From: VBDM01 sp035499735
GTDB taxonomy: Bacteria > Pseudomonadota > Gammaproteobacteria > Burkholderiales > SG8-39
Length of the DNA stretch: 64,000 bases
Direction: 5' to 3'
Assembly (NCBI GenBank): GCA_035499735.1
Contig: DATJYC010000011.1
Span: 1-64,000, forward strand
In this document: positions 32,357-40,559 of the stretch, one piece after another
Numbering within the stretch: the first letter of the stretch is position 1
Layout of the letters: each line of letters starts with the position of its first letter
Position numbers and translations under genes: made by a program
The notes under the pieces: model-generated
Told to the model about the DNA's origin: nothing
Seen by the model: only the letters and a program-made list of their open reading frames with translations
Database searches by the model: none

Positions 32357-33303
32357 GCCTCGCGGCGCTCGCGCTCTCCGCGGGCGCAGCGGCGCAGTGG
32401 CCCGCGCGGCCGATCACGCTCGTCATCCCCTTCGCCCCCGGAGGAGGGGTGGACGCGAGCGCGCGCATCCAGGCGCAGGCGCTCTCCGACCTGCTGGGGC
32501 AGCCGATCATCTCGGAGAACATGGGCGCGGCCGCGGGCATGGTCGGCAGCGCCCGGGTCGCCAAGGCCGACCCAGACGGCTATACCTTCCTCATCGGCAA
32601 CACCGGGACGCATGCCTACAGCCAGTCGGTCAACAAGAAGCCGCTGTACAACGCCGCGACCGACTTCGCGCCCGTCAGCCTGGTGTCGGAGTCGCCGCGC
32701 ATCCTCGACGTGCGCAAGGACCTGCCGGTGGCGAACCTCCAGGAGTTCATCGCCTACGTGAAGGCGAACCACGCGAAGATGCAGTTCGGGTCGGCGGGCG
32801 TGGGCGCGGGCACGCACCTGCCCTGCGTGCTGCTCAACATCGCGATGGGCGCCGAGGTCACGCACATCCCGTATCGCGGCGAGGGCCCGGCGCTGCAGGA
32901 CCTGATCGCCGGGCGCATCGACTACATGTGCAACACTATCCAGACCGGCGCGGCGCAGGCGAAGGCCGGCACGATCAAGGGCATCGCGGTCATGGCGGCG
33001 AAGCGCTCGGCGGTGATCCCCGAGCTCGCGACGAGCGGCGAGCAGGGGCTGCCCGGCGTGGAAGCGAGCGTGTGGAATGCGCTCTTCTTCCCGAAGGGGA
33101 CGCCGGATCTCATCGTCCGGAAGATGGCCAGGGCGGTGAACGACATGCTCGACAACCCAGCGCTGCGGAAGCGCCTCGAGGATCTCGGCCTCGAGATCGT
33201 CCCGCCCGAGCGCCGCGGGCCCGAGTACCTGGCGAAGTTCGTTCCGGAGGAGATCGAGCGCTGGGCCAAGGTCGTAAGAGCGGCGCGGATCACGCCGGAG
33301 TGA
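32329..33303 (+). CDS. Bug/TctC-type tricarboxylate binding protein (2 of 5)
   Basis: 324 residues; ATG at 32329, overlapping the SDR gene's end by 28 bases. The signal peptide (LYLGLAALALSAGAAAQ) precedes WPARPITLVIPFAPGGGVDASARIQAQALSDLLGQ, NMGAAAGMVGSARVAKADPDGYTFLIGN and HIPYRGEGPALQDLIAGRIDYM. The binding cleft presumably takes a di- or tricarboxylate or aromatic acid. No TctAB genes are nearby. The tight overlap with the SDR and 9-bp gap to the molybdopterin gene make a three-gene unit, so the ligand may be a substrate of one of these enzymes. Confidence 0.94.
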   Translation: MRRLHPLYLGLAALALSAGAAAQWPARPITLVIPFAPGGGVDASARIQAQALSDLLGQPIISENMGAAAGMVGSARVAKADPDGYTFLIGNTGTHAYSQSVNKKPLYNAATDFAPVSLVSESPRILDVRKDLPVANLQEFIAYVKANHAKMQFGSAGVGAGTHLPCVLLNIAMGAEVTHIPYRGEGPALQDLIAGRIDYMCNTIQTGAAQAKAGTIKGIAVMAAKRSAVIPELATSGEQGLPGVEASVWNALFFPKGTPDLIVRKMARAVNDMLDNPALRKRLEDLGLEIVPPERRGPEYLAKFVPEEIERWAKVVRAARITPE

Positions 33304-33312
33304 GCTGACAGG

Positions 33313-35664
33313 GTGGGTGAGTTCGGCATCGGGCAGTCGGTCGCGCGCTTCGAGGACCCGCGCCTCCTGCGCGGCGAGGGGCGCTTCGTCCACGACGTCA
33401 GCCTCGCGGGGCAGCTGCACGCCGCGATCGTGCGCTCGCCGCACGCGCACGCGCGGATCGCGAGGGTCGAAACCCGGGCCGCCGCGGCGGCTCCCGGCGT
33501 CGCCGCGGTGCTCACCGGCGAGGACTGGGCGCGCGAGGGCTTCGGCGCGCCGGCGCCCGCGCTCAAGCGCTCGCGCCCCGACGGCTCGCCGATGTTCTGG
33601 CGCGGCCACCCGGTGCTCGCGCGCGAGCGCGTGCGCTACGTCGGCGAGCCGGTGGCGATGGTGGTCGCTGAGACGCCCGCGCAGGCGAAGGACGCCGCCG
33701 AGCTCGTCGAGATCGACTACGAGGACCTGCCCGCGGTCACTTCGACCGCCGACGCGGCAAAGCCCGGCGCGCCGCGCGTCTTCGAGGAGTGCCCGGACAA
33801 TATCTCGAACGTTTTCGAGCTGGGCAACCGCGCCGCGGCCGACGCCGCGTTCGCGTCGGCGAAGCACGTGGTGAAGCGCCGCTACGTGATTACGCGCGTC
33901 CACGCGCAGTACATGGAGACGCGCGGAGCGGTCGCCGCCTACGAGCCCGCCGAGGGCAAGTACACCATCCACGCCGACGTCCAGTATCCGCACCGCATGC
34001 GCCAGCTCCTCGCGGGCGCGGTGTTCAGGATCCCCGAGAACAAGATCCACGTCGTCGCCGGCGACGTCGGCGGCGGATTCGGCGCGAAGGGGCCGCAGTA
34101 TCCCGAGCATCGCCTCGTCCTGTGGGCGGCGAAGAAGCTGCGGCGGCCGGTGAGGTGGGCGTGCGAGCGCAGCGAGGCGATCCTCGCCGACGAGCACGCG
34201 CGCGACAACGTAAGCGAGGTCGAGCTCGCGCTCGGCGCCGACGGCAGGTTCCTCGCTCTGCGCGTCGCCACGCTCGCGGGCCTTGGCGCCTACGTCTCCT
34301 CCGACCGCAATCTCCTCTCGACCTTCCAGAGCGTCAGCGCGGTCGTGGGCGTATATACGATCTCCGCCGCGCACGTGAGAATCACCGGCGTGATGACGAA
34401 CACCAACCCGACCGCTCCGTACCGCGGCGCGGGGCGCCCGGAGGCGATCTACCTGATCGAGCGGATCATCGACGACGCCGCGCGCGAGCTCGGCATGGAC
34501 CGAATCGAGCTGCGCCGGAAGAACCTGATCCCTCCGTCCGCGATGCCGTGGAAGACGCCGCTCGCCTTCACCTACGACTGCGGCGAGTTCGAGCGCGGCA
34601 TGGACAAGGCGCTCGAGCTCTCGGACTACGCGGGTTTCGCGAAGCGGGAGGAAGAATCGGAGCGGAAAGGGAGGCTCCGCGGCATCGGGATCGTCAACGC
34701 GATCGAGCGCGCGTCCTCGCCGGGCCTCGAGTACGCCGAGATCCGCTTCCACGCGGGCGGCTCGGCCACGCTCGCGATGGGGAGCAAGAGCCAGGGACAG
34801 GGGCACGAGACCAGCATGCGCCAGATCGTGCACGAGCGGCTCGGCCTCAACCCCGCGGACGTCGCTTACGTCGACGGCGACACCGAGAAGGTCGCGTTCG
34901 GCGTCGGCACCATGGGCTCGCGCACCATGGCGATCGCCGGAACGGCGCTGGTCATCGCGGCCGACAAGGTCATCGCCAAGGGGAAGAAGATCGCGGCGCA
35001 CCTACTCGAGGCGGCGGAACCCGACATCGAATTCGACCAGGGAAAGTTCAAGGTCGCCGGCACCGACCGCTCAGTCGGGATCAAGGAAGTCGCGAAAGCG
35101 GCGTTCGAGCCGGAGAAGCTGCCCAAGGGCCTCGAGCCCGGTCTCTACGAGACCGGCACCTTCTCGCCCGAGAACCATACCTTCCCCAACGGCACGCACG
35201 TCTGCGAGGTCGAGATCGACCCGGAGACCGGCGCGGTCGAAGTCGCGCGCTACACCGTGGTGGACGACGTCGGCACCGTCATCAACCCGCTGACGCTCAA
35301 GGGCCAGATCCACGGCGGCGTCGTCCAGGGGCTGTCGCAGGTGCTGTTCGAGCGCGTCGAGTACGACCCGGAATCCGGGCAGCTCCTCACCGGCTCCTTC
35401 ATGGACTACTGCATGCCGCGCGCGGACGACGTGTGCGCCATGGAAGTCGGCAGCAACCCGGTGCCGACGAAGCTCAATCCGCTCGGCGTGAAGGGGGCGG
35501 GGGAGGCCGGCACCGTCGGCGCCCTGCCGGCGGTGATGAATGCGATCATGGACGCGCTCGCACCGCTCGGCGTCAGGGAACTCGACATGCCGGCGACAGC
35601 GGACCGGGTGTGGCGGGCGATCCGCCGTTCAGGACATGCGTCCGATCGCGCAGCTCACGAATGA
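33313..35664 (+). CDS. Xanthine dehydrogenase-family molybdopterin-binding subunit
   Basis: 783 residues from GTG at 33313. It is the large (CoxL/XdhB-like) subunit: GIGQSVARFEDPRLLRGEGRFVHDV, VRYVGEPVAMVVAETPAQAKDAAELVEIDYE, GGGFGAKGPQYPEH, PYRGAGRPEAIYLIERI, SQGQGHETSMRQIV and the active-site Glu loop GVKGAGEAGTVGALPA. Length is typical. The [2Fe-2S] small subunit and FAD medium subunit usually lie next to it; none is in the window, so it must borrow partners from elsewhere or work differently. Its 3' end overlaps the opposite-strand HMA gene by 36 bases. Confidence 0.93.
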   Translation: MGEFGIGQSVARFEDPRLLRGEGRFVHDVSLAGQLHAAIVRSPHAHARIARVETRAAAAAPGVAAVLTGEDWAREGFGAPAPALKRSRPDGSPMFWRGHPVLARERVRYVGEPVAMVVAETPAQAKDAAELVEIDYEDLPAVTSTADAAKPGAPRVFEECPDNISNVFELGNRAAADAAFASAKHVVKRRYVITRVHAQYMETRGAVAAYEPAEGKYTIHADVQYPHRMRQLLAGAVFRIPENKIHVVAGDVGGGFGAKGPQYPEHRLVLWAAKKLRRPVRWACERSEAILADEHARDNVSEVELALGADGRFLALRVATLAGLGAYVSSDRNLLSTFQSVSAVVGVYTISAAHVRITGVMTNTNPTAPYRGAGRPEAIYLIERIIDDAARELGMDRIELRRKNLIPPSAMPWKTPLAFTYDCGEFERGMDKALELSDYAGFAKREEESERKGRLRGIGIVNAIERASSPGLEYAEIRFHAGGSATLAMGSKSQGQGHETSMRQIVHERLGLNPADVAYVDGDTEKVAFGVGTMGSRTMAIAGTALVIAADKVIAKGKKIAAHLLEAAEPDIEFDQGKFKVAGTDRSVGIKEVAKAAFEPEKLPKGLEPGLYETGTFSPENHTFPNGTHVCEVEIDPETGAVEVARYTVVDDVGTVINPLTLKGQIHGGVVQGLSQVLFERVEYDPESGQLLTGSFMDYCMPRADDVCAMEVGSNPVPTKLNPLGVKGAGEAGTVGALPAVMNAIMDALAPLGVRELDMPATADRVWRAIRRSGHASDRAAHE

Positions 35665-35901
35665 CTTCGCCTTGGCGGCCGCCGAGCCGATGCCGGACGC
35701 GGTGCCGCGCTCGGGATAGCCGAGCCCGAGCAGCCATTTCGCGACGCCCGGGCGCGCCGCCTCGTCGCCTTCGACGCGGACTTCGCCTTGCTCGATGTCG
35801 ACCGACACCCCGGTGACGCCCTCGAGGCCGGACACCGCCTTGCGGATCGAATTGGCGCAGCCGCCGCACTTGATGTTCTCTACAGCGATGCTGAATGACA
35901 T
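35629..35901 (-). CDS. Heavy-metal-associated (CopZ/HMA) domain protein
   Basis: 90 residues from ATG at 35901. An HMA fold with the metal motif C-G-G-C in VENIKCGGCANSIRKAVSGLEGVTGVSVDIEQGEVRVEG; the usual MTCxxC is IKCGGC, so the CxxC pair is intact. It has an extra tail (GLGYPERGTASGIGSAAAKAKSFVSCAIG) longer than plain CopZ. It probably carries Cu(I) in the cytosol. A near-consensus FNR box lies about 63 bases upstream. The Spy-like gene upstream has the same direction. Confidence 0.87.
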   Translation of the reverse strand: MSFSIAVENIKCGGCANSIRKAVSGLEGVTGVSVDIEQGEVRVEGDEAARPGVAKWLLGLGYPERGTASGIGSAAAKAKSFVSCAIGRMS

Positions 35902-35957
35902 GACCGTTCCTTCTCACTGGTATGGTTTCGACCTTGCGCTGACGCGCCGGATACGTG

Positions 35958-35971
35958 TTGATCTATATCAC
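35958..35971 (-). promoter_or_regulatory. Near-consensus FNR-type box upstream of the HMA gene
   Basis: TTGAT-N4-ATCAC differs from the FNR/Anr consensus TTGAT-N4-ATCAA only in the last base. It lies between the HMA start (35901) and the Spy-like stop (36003). No strong -10 could be assigned, so regulation of the HMA gene by oxygen is a hypothesis. Confidence 0.4.
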
Positions 35972-36002
35972 CGCGGGGCGGTGTTGCCGCCCCGCGCGCC
36001 TG

Positions 36003-36530
36003 CTACCAGCCGGACCGTTCGCCCGGCCCGTGCCCGAACCCCGGGCCGCCGCCAAATCCCATGCCTCTGCCGGGATGCTGGTCGGCGAGCGCCTTCTGCT
36101 CGGGCGTGAGCGCGGCATACAGCTCCTTGAACGCCGCGGTGATCTTCTCCGACTGCTCCAGACGGGTCTTCATGAGCTTGTTGTGCAGCTCCATGCGGTC
36201 GGCCGCGTTCGCGGTTGCGGCTCCCTGCATGGCGGTTCTCGTGGCCCGCATGGACTCGGCCTGCTTGCGGGCTTCGTCCGAGTACTTCTTCCAGGCGCCT
36301 TCCTGCGCCTTCGTGATCTTCAGCTCGGCCTTGAGATAGGCGAGCCGGCCTTCGACCGCCGCGGCGGGATCGCCAAATCCGGGACCCCTGCCATAGCCCA
36401 TGCCGTAGCCGGGACCGCCGCCCATGCCCGGACCGTAGCCGTAGGGATGCGCGGCGGCGAGGCCCGAGGCGAGCGAGATCGCCGCGCCGAAGCCGAGGGC
36501 GATGACTGCGATGAGAGTGTTGCGCTTCAT
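36003..36530 (-). CDS. Spy/CpxP-type periplasmic LTxxQ protein
   Basis: 175 residues, ATG at 36530. A signal peptide (TLIAVIALGFGAAISLASGLAAA) precedes a Gly-rich linker (GMGGGPGYGMGYGRGPGFG) and a helical region with LAYLKAELKITKAQEGAWKKY and, near the end, AALTPEQKALADQH, the two LTxxQ-type repeats of the Spy/CpxP fold (first as LKITKAQ, second LTPEQ). The terminus is again Gly/His rich. These proteins act as periplasmic chaperones or metal sensors under envelope stress. It is divergent from an OmpR/EnvZ-type pair, matching the CpxP-CpxRA arrangement. Confidence 0.85.
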   Translation of the reverse strand: MKRNTLIAVIALGFGAAISLASGLAAAHPYGYGPGMGGGPGYGMGYGRGPGFGDPAAAVEGRLAYLKAELKITKAQEGAWKKYSDEARKQAESMRATRTAMQGAATANAADRMELHNKLMKTRLEQSEKITAAFKELYAALTPEQKALADQHPGRGMGFGGGPGFGHGPGERSGW

Positions 36531-36606
36531 GATCGTTCTCCAAAGTGGTTTTCCGTTGCCCTGCGCGAGAGGTTCCTCGCTGCATCGACTCCATTGCACC
36601 ACCGCC

Positions 36607-36639
36607 GTGTAAGCGCCCCGTCTCGATTGTGTACGCGCC
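36607..36639. promoter_or_regulatory. Direct repeat, candidate response-regulator operator
   Basis: Two 11-bp copies, GTGTAAGCGCC (36607-36617) and GTGTACGCGCC (36629-36639), agree at 10 of 11 positions and are 22 bp apart, two helical turns. They lie in the 187-bp divergent region between the Spy-like gene and the OmpR-type regulator. Direct repeats with helical spacing are how OmpR/PhoB regulators bind. Confidence 0.45.
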
Positions 36640-36717
36640 GCCGCGCTCCGGGCCGGTTGATACACTACGATACAAATCTCCCCGTCCGCCCGAGACGGCA
36701 CCGGCTATAAAAAAGGC

Positions 36718-37443
36718 ATGGAACCCGCGGACCACATCCTGGTGGTGGACGACGACGCCGAGATCCGCAGCCTGCTCGGCGACTACCTGCGCAAGAACGG
36801 CTACAAGGCCACCGTCGTCGCCGACGGCAAGGCCATGTGGGCGGCGCTTTCGCGCGGCAAGGTCGACCTCGTCGTGCTCGACCTGATGCTCCCCGGCGAG
36901 GACGGCCTCACGCTCTGCCGCAGGCTGCGCGCCGAGTCCGACACGCCCGTCGTGATGCTCACCGCGCGCGGAGAGGAAACCGACCGCATCGTCGGCCTCG
37001 AGATGGGCGCGGACGACTATCTGGCGAAGCCGTTCAGCCCCAGGGAGCTGCTCGCCCGCATCCGGAGCGTGCTCAGGCGCACGCGCAGCCTGCCCGCGAA
37101 CCTGCGCGCCGACGACGCGCGCGCGCTGCGCTTCGCCGGCTGGAAGCTCGACGTAGTCGCGCGGAATCTCGTCTCGGCCGAGGGCGTCGTCGCTCCCCTG
37201 AGCGGAGCCGAGTTCCAGCTGCTGCGCATTTTCCTGAGCCACCCGAACCGCGTGCTCACCCGCGACCAGCTCATGGTGCTCGCCAGGGGCCACGAGGCGG
37301 AGCCGTTCGACCGCAGCATCGACCTGCAGGTGAGCCGGCTGCGCCACCGGCTCGGGGACGACCCGTCCGACCCGCGGATCATCAAGACCGTGCGCGGCTA
37401 CGGCTACGTACTCGCCGTAGCCGTGGAGGTGGAGCCGAAGTGA
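36718..37443 (+). CDS. OmpR-family response regulator
   Basis: 241 residues from ATG at 36718. The receiver has the acidic triad D11-D12-D13, phospho-acceptor D55 (VDLVVLD), Thr in VVMLTARGEETD and Lys in DDYLAKPFSPRELLARI. A winged-helix DNA-binding domain (about 135-235) has AEFQLLRIFLSHPNRVLTRDQLMVLARG and DRSIDLQVSRLRHRLGDD plus the wing RGYGYVLA. A TATAAA sits 6 bases before the ATG, suggesting a leaderless or very short leader message. Its stop overlaps the kinase start (GTGA). Partner: the next gene; probable target: the divergent Spy-like gene. Confidence 0.94.
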   Translation: MEPADHILVVDDDAEIRSLLGDYLRKNGYKATVVADGKAMWAALSRGKVDLVVLDLMLPGEDGLTLCRRLRAESDTPVVMLTARGEETDRIVGLEMGADDYLAKPFSPRELLARIRSVLRRTRSLPANLRADDARALRFAGWKLDVVARNLVSAEGVVAPLSGAEFQLLRIFLSHPNRVLTRDQLMVLARGHEAEPFDRSIDLQVSRLRHRLGDDPSDPRIIKTVRGYGYVLAVAVEVEPK

Positions 37444-38846
37444 AGCTCCTGCCGAAAAGCGTCTTCGGACGCCTCGTCCTCGTGCTCCTCGCGGGCCTGC
37501 TCGCCGCGCAGGTCGCGACCGTCACCATCAACCTGAGCGAGCGCGACCAGCTGCTCTACCGCACGGGCGGGCTGCGGCTCGCGCAGCAGATCGCCGATAT
37601 CGTGCAGCTGCTCGACTCGCTTCCGGCGGCGGACCGGCTCAGAGTCGCCGCGCTCTTCGACTCGCCGCCGCTCAAGGTTTCGCTCGACCGGCCGCCGATC
37701 GTGGAGAAGGAGGAGCCGGGAGACGCGGACTTTCCCGCGTCGATGTTCAAGGCGATGCTGCGCCGCTCGCTCGGCGAGGACGCCGGCGTGAAGGTCGTGC
37801 GAAGCGCGGGCGCGCCCGACTTCAGCCGGCGGGGACCGCCCGGGATGCCGGGCGGGCATCGCATGTGGGGGAGGGAGGGCCCTCCACCGCCAGGCCCCTA
37901 TTTCACCGTCCAGATCCCCCTGAGCGACGCGACGTTGGTGACGTTCGAGTCTGGCGTCGTGCCGCAGGCCGCCGCGGTGCCCCAGCGCGTGGCGCTGACG
38001 CTGCTCGTCCTCGTCGCGACGGTGATCGCGATCTCGCTCATCGCCGTGCGCTGGGTGACCGAGCCGCTGTCCCGGCTCGCGGCCGCCGCCGAGCGCCTGG
38101 GCGGCAACATCCACGAGCCGCCGATGCCCGAGGACGGGCCGGTCGAGGTGCAGCGCGCGGCGAAGGCGTTCAACGCCATGCAGCAGCGCCTGTCGCGCTT
38201 TATCGCCGACCGCGTGCGCATCCTCGCGGCGATGTCGCACGATCTCAAGACGCCGATCACGCGCATGCGTCTGCGCACCGAGATGCTCGAGGACGGTGCG
38301 GCGCGCGCGAAGTTCGAGCGCGACCTCGCCGAGATGGAATCCATGGTGACGCAGACGCTGGAATTCATGCGCGACTCGAGCGCCGAGGAGCCGGTGCAGC
38401 CGGTCGACCTCATGGCGCTGCTCGAGACGCTGAGCAGCGACTACCGCGACGCCGGCAAGCCGGTGGAGCTGTCGGGACGCGTCGCCGAGCCCTACGCCGG
38501 CCGTCCGCTCGCGCTGCGGCGCTGCCTCACCAACCTCGTCGAGAACGCCGTGCGCTACGGGGAGGCGGCGGCGATCGCCGTCGAGGACGGCGCGGGAGAG
38601 GTCGTCGTGCGCATCCGCGACCGCGGCCCCGGGATCCCGGAAGGACAGCTCGAGCGCGTGTTCGAGCCGTTCTACCGCGGCGAGGCCTCGCGCAGCCGCG
38701 AGACCGGCGGCACGGGCCTGGGCCTGGGCATCGCGCGCAACATTGCGCGCGCCCACGGCGGCGACATCGTGCTCAGGAACCACCCCGGCGGCGGGCTCGA
38801 GGCGGTGCTCACGCTGCCGCGGACGCCGCCGCGCGCCCGCGCTTGA
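37440..38846 (+). CDS. EnvZ/CpxA-like sensor histidine kinase
   Basis: 468 residues from a GTG at 37440 overlapping the regulator's stop. TM1 (about 10-31, FGRLVLVLLAGLLAAQVATVTI) and TM2 (about 184-204, VALTLLVLVATVIAISLIAV) flank a periplasmic region with a Pro/Gly-rich stretch near residue 125-160. A HAMP follows, then His267 in AAMSHDLKTPITRMRLRTEM, N-box LTNLVENAVRYG, RDRGPGIPE and GGTGLGLGIARNIARAHGG. A complete orthodox kinase of the EnvZ group (MSHDLRTPLTR pattern). It likely senses envelope state and signals to the Spy-like gene. Confidence 0.93.
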   Translation: MKLLPKSVFGRLVLVLLAGLLAAQVATVTINLSERDQLLYRTGGLRLAQQIADIVQLLDSLPAADRLRVAALFDSPPLKVSLDRPPIVEKEEPGDADFPASMFKAMLRRSLGEDAGVKVVRSAGAPDFSRRGPPGMPGGHRMWGREGPPPPGPYFTVQIPLSDATLVTFESGVVPQAAAVPQRVALTLLVLVATVIAISLIAVRWVTEPLSRLAAAAERLGGNIHEPPMPEDGPVEVQRAAKAFNAMQQRLSRFIADRVRILAAMSHDLKTPITRMRLRTEMLEDGAARAKFERDLAEMESMVTQTLEFMRDSSAEEPVQPVDLMALLETLSSDYRDAGKPVELSGRVAEPYAGRPLALRRCLTNLVENAVRYGEAAAIAVEDGAGEVVVRIRDRGPGIPEGQLERVFEPFYRGEASRSRETGGTGLGLGIARNIARAHGGDIVLRNHPGGGLEAVLTLPRTPPRARA

Positions 38847-38899
38847 CGCCGCCGGCGCGGCTCACCATCATGCTCTGACAATTTTCCTCGGGAGGAGCC

Positions 38900-40186
38900 A
38901 TGGGCACGCAGAATCGCCGGCGCTTCGTCGCCGGCATGGGCGCCGCGGTCGCGGCCGCCGGCACGCTTAGCCTCGCGGTCAAGGCCGCGATGGGGCCGAA
39001 CGACAAGTTCGACCTGGTGATCAAGGGCGGCGAGCTGCTCGACCCGGGCCAGGGCCTGAAGGGCAAGCGCGACATCGGGGTGCGCTTCGGACGCATCGAG
39101 GCGATCGAAGCCGACATCCCGGCGGCGCGCGCCAACCGCGTGCTCGACGCCTCGGGCGAGCTGGTCATCCCGGGGCTTGTCGACCTGCACTCACACGTCT
39201 ATCCCTACGGCTCGGCGATCGGCATACCCGCCGACGAGCTGATCCCCTTCCAAGGCACGACGACCATGGTGTCCGCGGGCGACGCGGGCGCGAACAACTT
39301 TGCGGCGCTGCGCCGCTACGTTATGGCGCAGACACGCACGCGCCTCTACGCCTTCGTGCACATCGCGAACATCGGCCTGGCGGGCTTTCCCGAGCCCGAG
39401 CTCTACCACCTCGGCTTCGCCCAGCCCGAGGCGGCGGGCAGGACGGTCGCCGAGAACGCCGACATCGCGCTCGGCGTCAAGGTGCGCATGTCGGAGAACG
39501 TCATCAACCAGGCCGGCATCGAGCCGCTCAAGCGCTCGATCCGCGCCTGCGAGATCGCAGGCGACGGCGCGAAGGTGATGTGCCACATCGGCGGGGTGGC
39601 CACGCCCGGGCTGATGACCGAGATCCTCGACACGCTGCGGCCGGGCGACATCCTCACGCACTGTTTCTCGGGTTTCCCGAACAACGCCGGCAAGTTCACC
39701 AACATCGTACAGGAGGGCAAGCTCCTCCCCGCGGCGCTCGCGGCCAAGAAGCGGGGAGTCATATTCGATATCGGCCACGGCGGGGGCAGCTTCGACTTCA
39801 CGGTCGCGGAAGCCGCGATGAAGCAGGGCTGCATGCCGGACACCATCTCGTCGGACATTCACGTCTTCTCGGGCAACTCGCCGGGGATGCCCTACCTCAC
39901 CTGGGTGATGAGCAAGTTCATGGCGCTCGGATTCTCCCTCGAGCAGGTGATACAGATGGCGACCGCCGTGCCCGCGCGCATCATCAACCGCATGCCGAAG
40001 CTCGGCACCTTGTCGGTGGGAGGCCCGGCCGACGCGACGCTGATCGAGGTCGTCCAGGGCCCGGTCGAATTCGTCGACACGCGCAACAACAAGCGCTCGG
40101 GCAAGGCCTGGATCAAGCCCGTGCAGGCCGTGCTCGGCGGCGTGCCGTTCGGCCGGCCGTACCACTCGCCGTTCTCGGTGCGCTGA
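38900..40186 (+). CDS. Tat-exported amidohydrolase (dihydroorotase-like deacetylase branch)
   Basis: 428 residues, ATG at 38900 after GGGAGGAG. The N-terminus NRRRFVAGMGAAVAAAGTLSLAV is a twin-arginine signal (RRxF), so the folded enzyme is exported. The metallohydrolase part has DLVIKGGELLDPGQGL, VIPGLVDLHSHVYPYG (HxH-type first ligands), VKVRMSENVI with the Lys position, VMCHIGG, ILTHCFSGF and the Asp in TISSDIHVFSGN. This matches the amidohydrolase/deacetylase group that includes D-aminoacylase- and dihydroorotase-like enzymes. Substrate unknown; periplasmic location is unusual for this group. Confidence 0.88.
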   Translation: MGTQNRRRFVAGMGAAVAAAGTLSLAVKAAMGPNDKFDLVIKGGELLDPGQGLKGKRDIGVRFGRIEAIEADIPAARANRVLDASGELVIPGLVDLHSHVYPYGSAIGIPADELIPFQGTTTMVSAGDAGANNFAALRRYVMAQTRTRLYAFVHIANIGLAGFPEPELYHLGFAQPEAAGRTVAENADIALGVKVRMSENVINQAGIEPLKRSIRACEIAGDGAKVMCHIGGVATPGLMTEILDTLRPGDILTHCFSGFPNNAGKFTNIVQEGKLLPAALAAKKRGVIFDIGHGGGSFDFTVAEAAMKQGCMPDTISSDIHVFSGNSPGMPYLTWVMSKFMALGFSLEQVIQMATAVPARIINRMPKLGTLSVGGPADATLIEVVQGPVEFVDTRNNKRSGKAWIKPVQAVLGGVPFGRPYHSPFSVR

Positions 40187-40212
40187 TTCCGATCCCCGCG
40201 GCTGGCAATGAC

Positions 40213-40557
40213 ATGGCTGCGGACGACGTGCAACCCCCCTCCCGCTGGCGCCTGCCGGTCGTGCTGCTGCTGGCGATCTCGCTCTGGCCGTTCGCGATCG
40301 TGGCCTGGGTTCTGCTGAGCGGGGAGCAGCGGAAGGCCTATTGGCGGTCGTGGGCGGTCAAGGGCGGGTTTGCGATCGCGGTCGTCGGCTCGCTGCCGCT
40401 GCTCTTCGTCGGGATCGCGGCGACGCTCGGGCTGTGGCCCGATCCCAATCCGAATCCGGTCGGATTCGGATTGCTCTTCGTCTTCAGCGTCGTGCTCGGA
40501 TCGCTCGCGGCGCTGCTCGGCATTCTGTGGACGCACTACAGGGCGCGCAAGGCCTGA
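40213..40557 (+). CDS. Small membrane protein of unknown function
   Basis: 114 residues from ATG at 40213. Three hydrophobic segments: LPVVLLLAISLWPFAIVAWVLL (about 13-34), AIAVVGSLPLLFVGIAATLGLW (about 53-74) and VGFGLLFVFSVVLGSLAALLGILW (about 83-106). No family is recognised. It starts 26 bases after the Tat amidohydrolase and ends 2 bases before the signal peptidase TTG, so it is likely co-transcribed with both. Three helices and few charges suggest a structural or accessory membrane role. Confidence 0.65.
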   Translation: MAADDVQPPSRWRLPVVLLLAISLWPFAIVAWVLLSGEQRKAYWRSWAVKGGFAIAVVGSLPLLFVGIAATLGLWPDPNPNPVGFGLLFVFSVVLGSLAALLGILWTHYRARKA

Positions 40558-40559
40558 CC

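Noticed and set aside
32353..35001. An 882-codon minus-strand frame across the Bug and molybdopterin genes
   Set aside because: Its composition is typical of a shadow, and both plus-strand genes there have strong family motifs.
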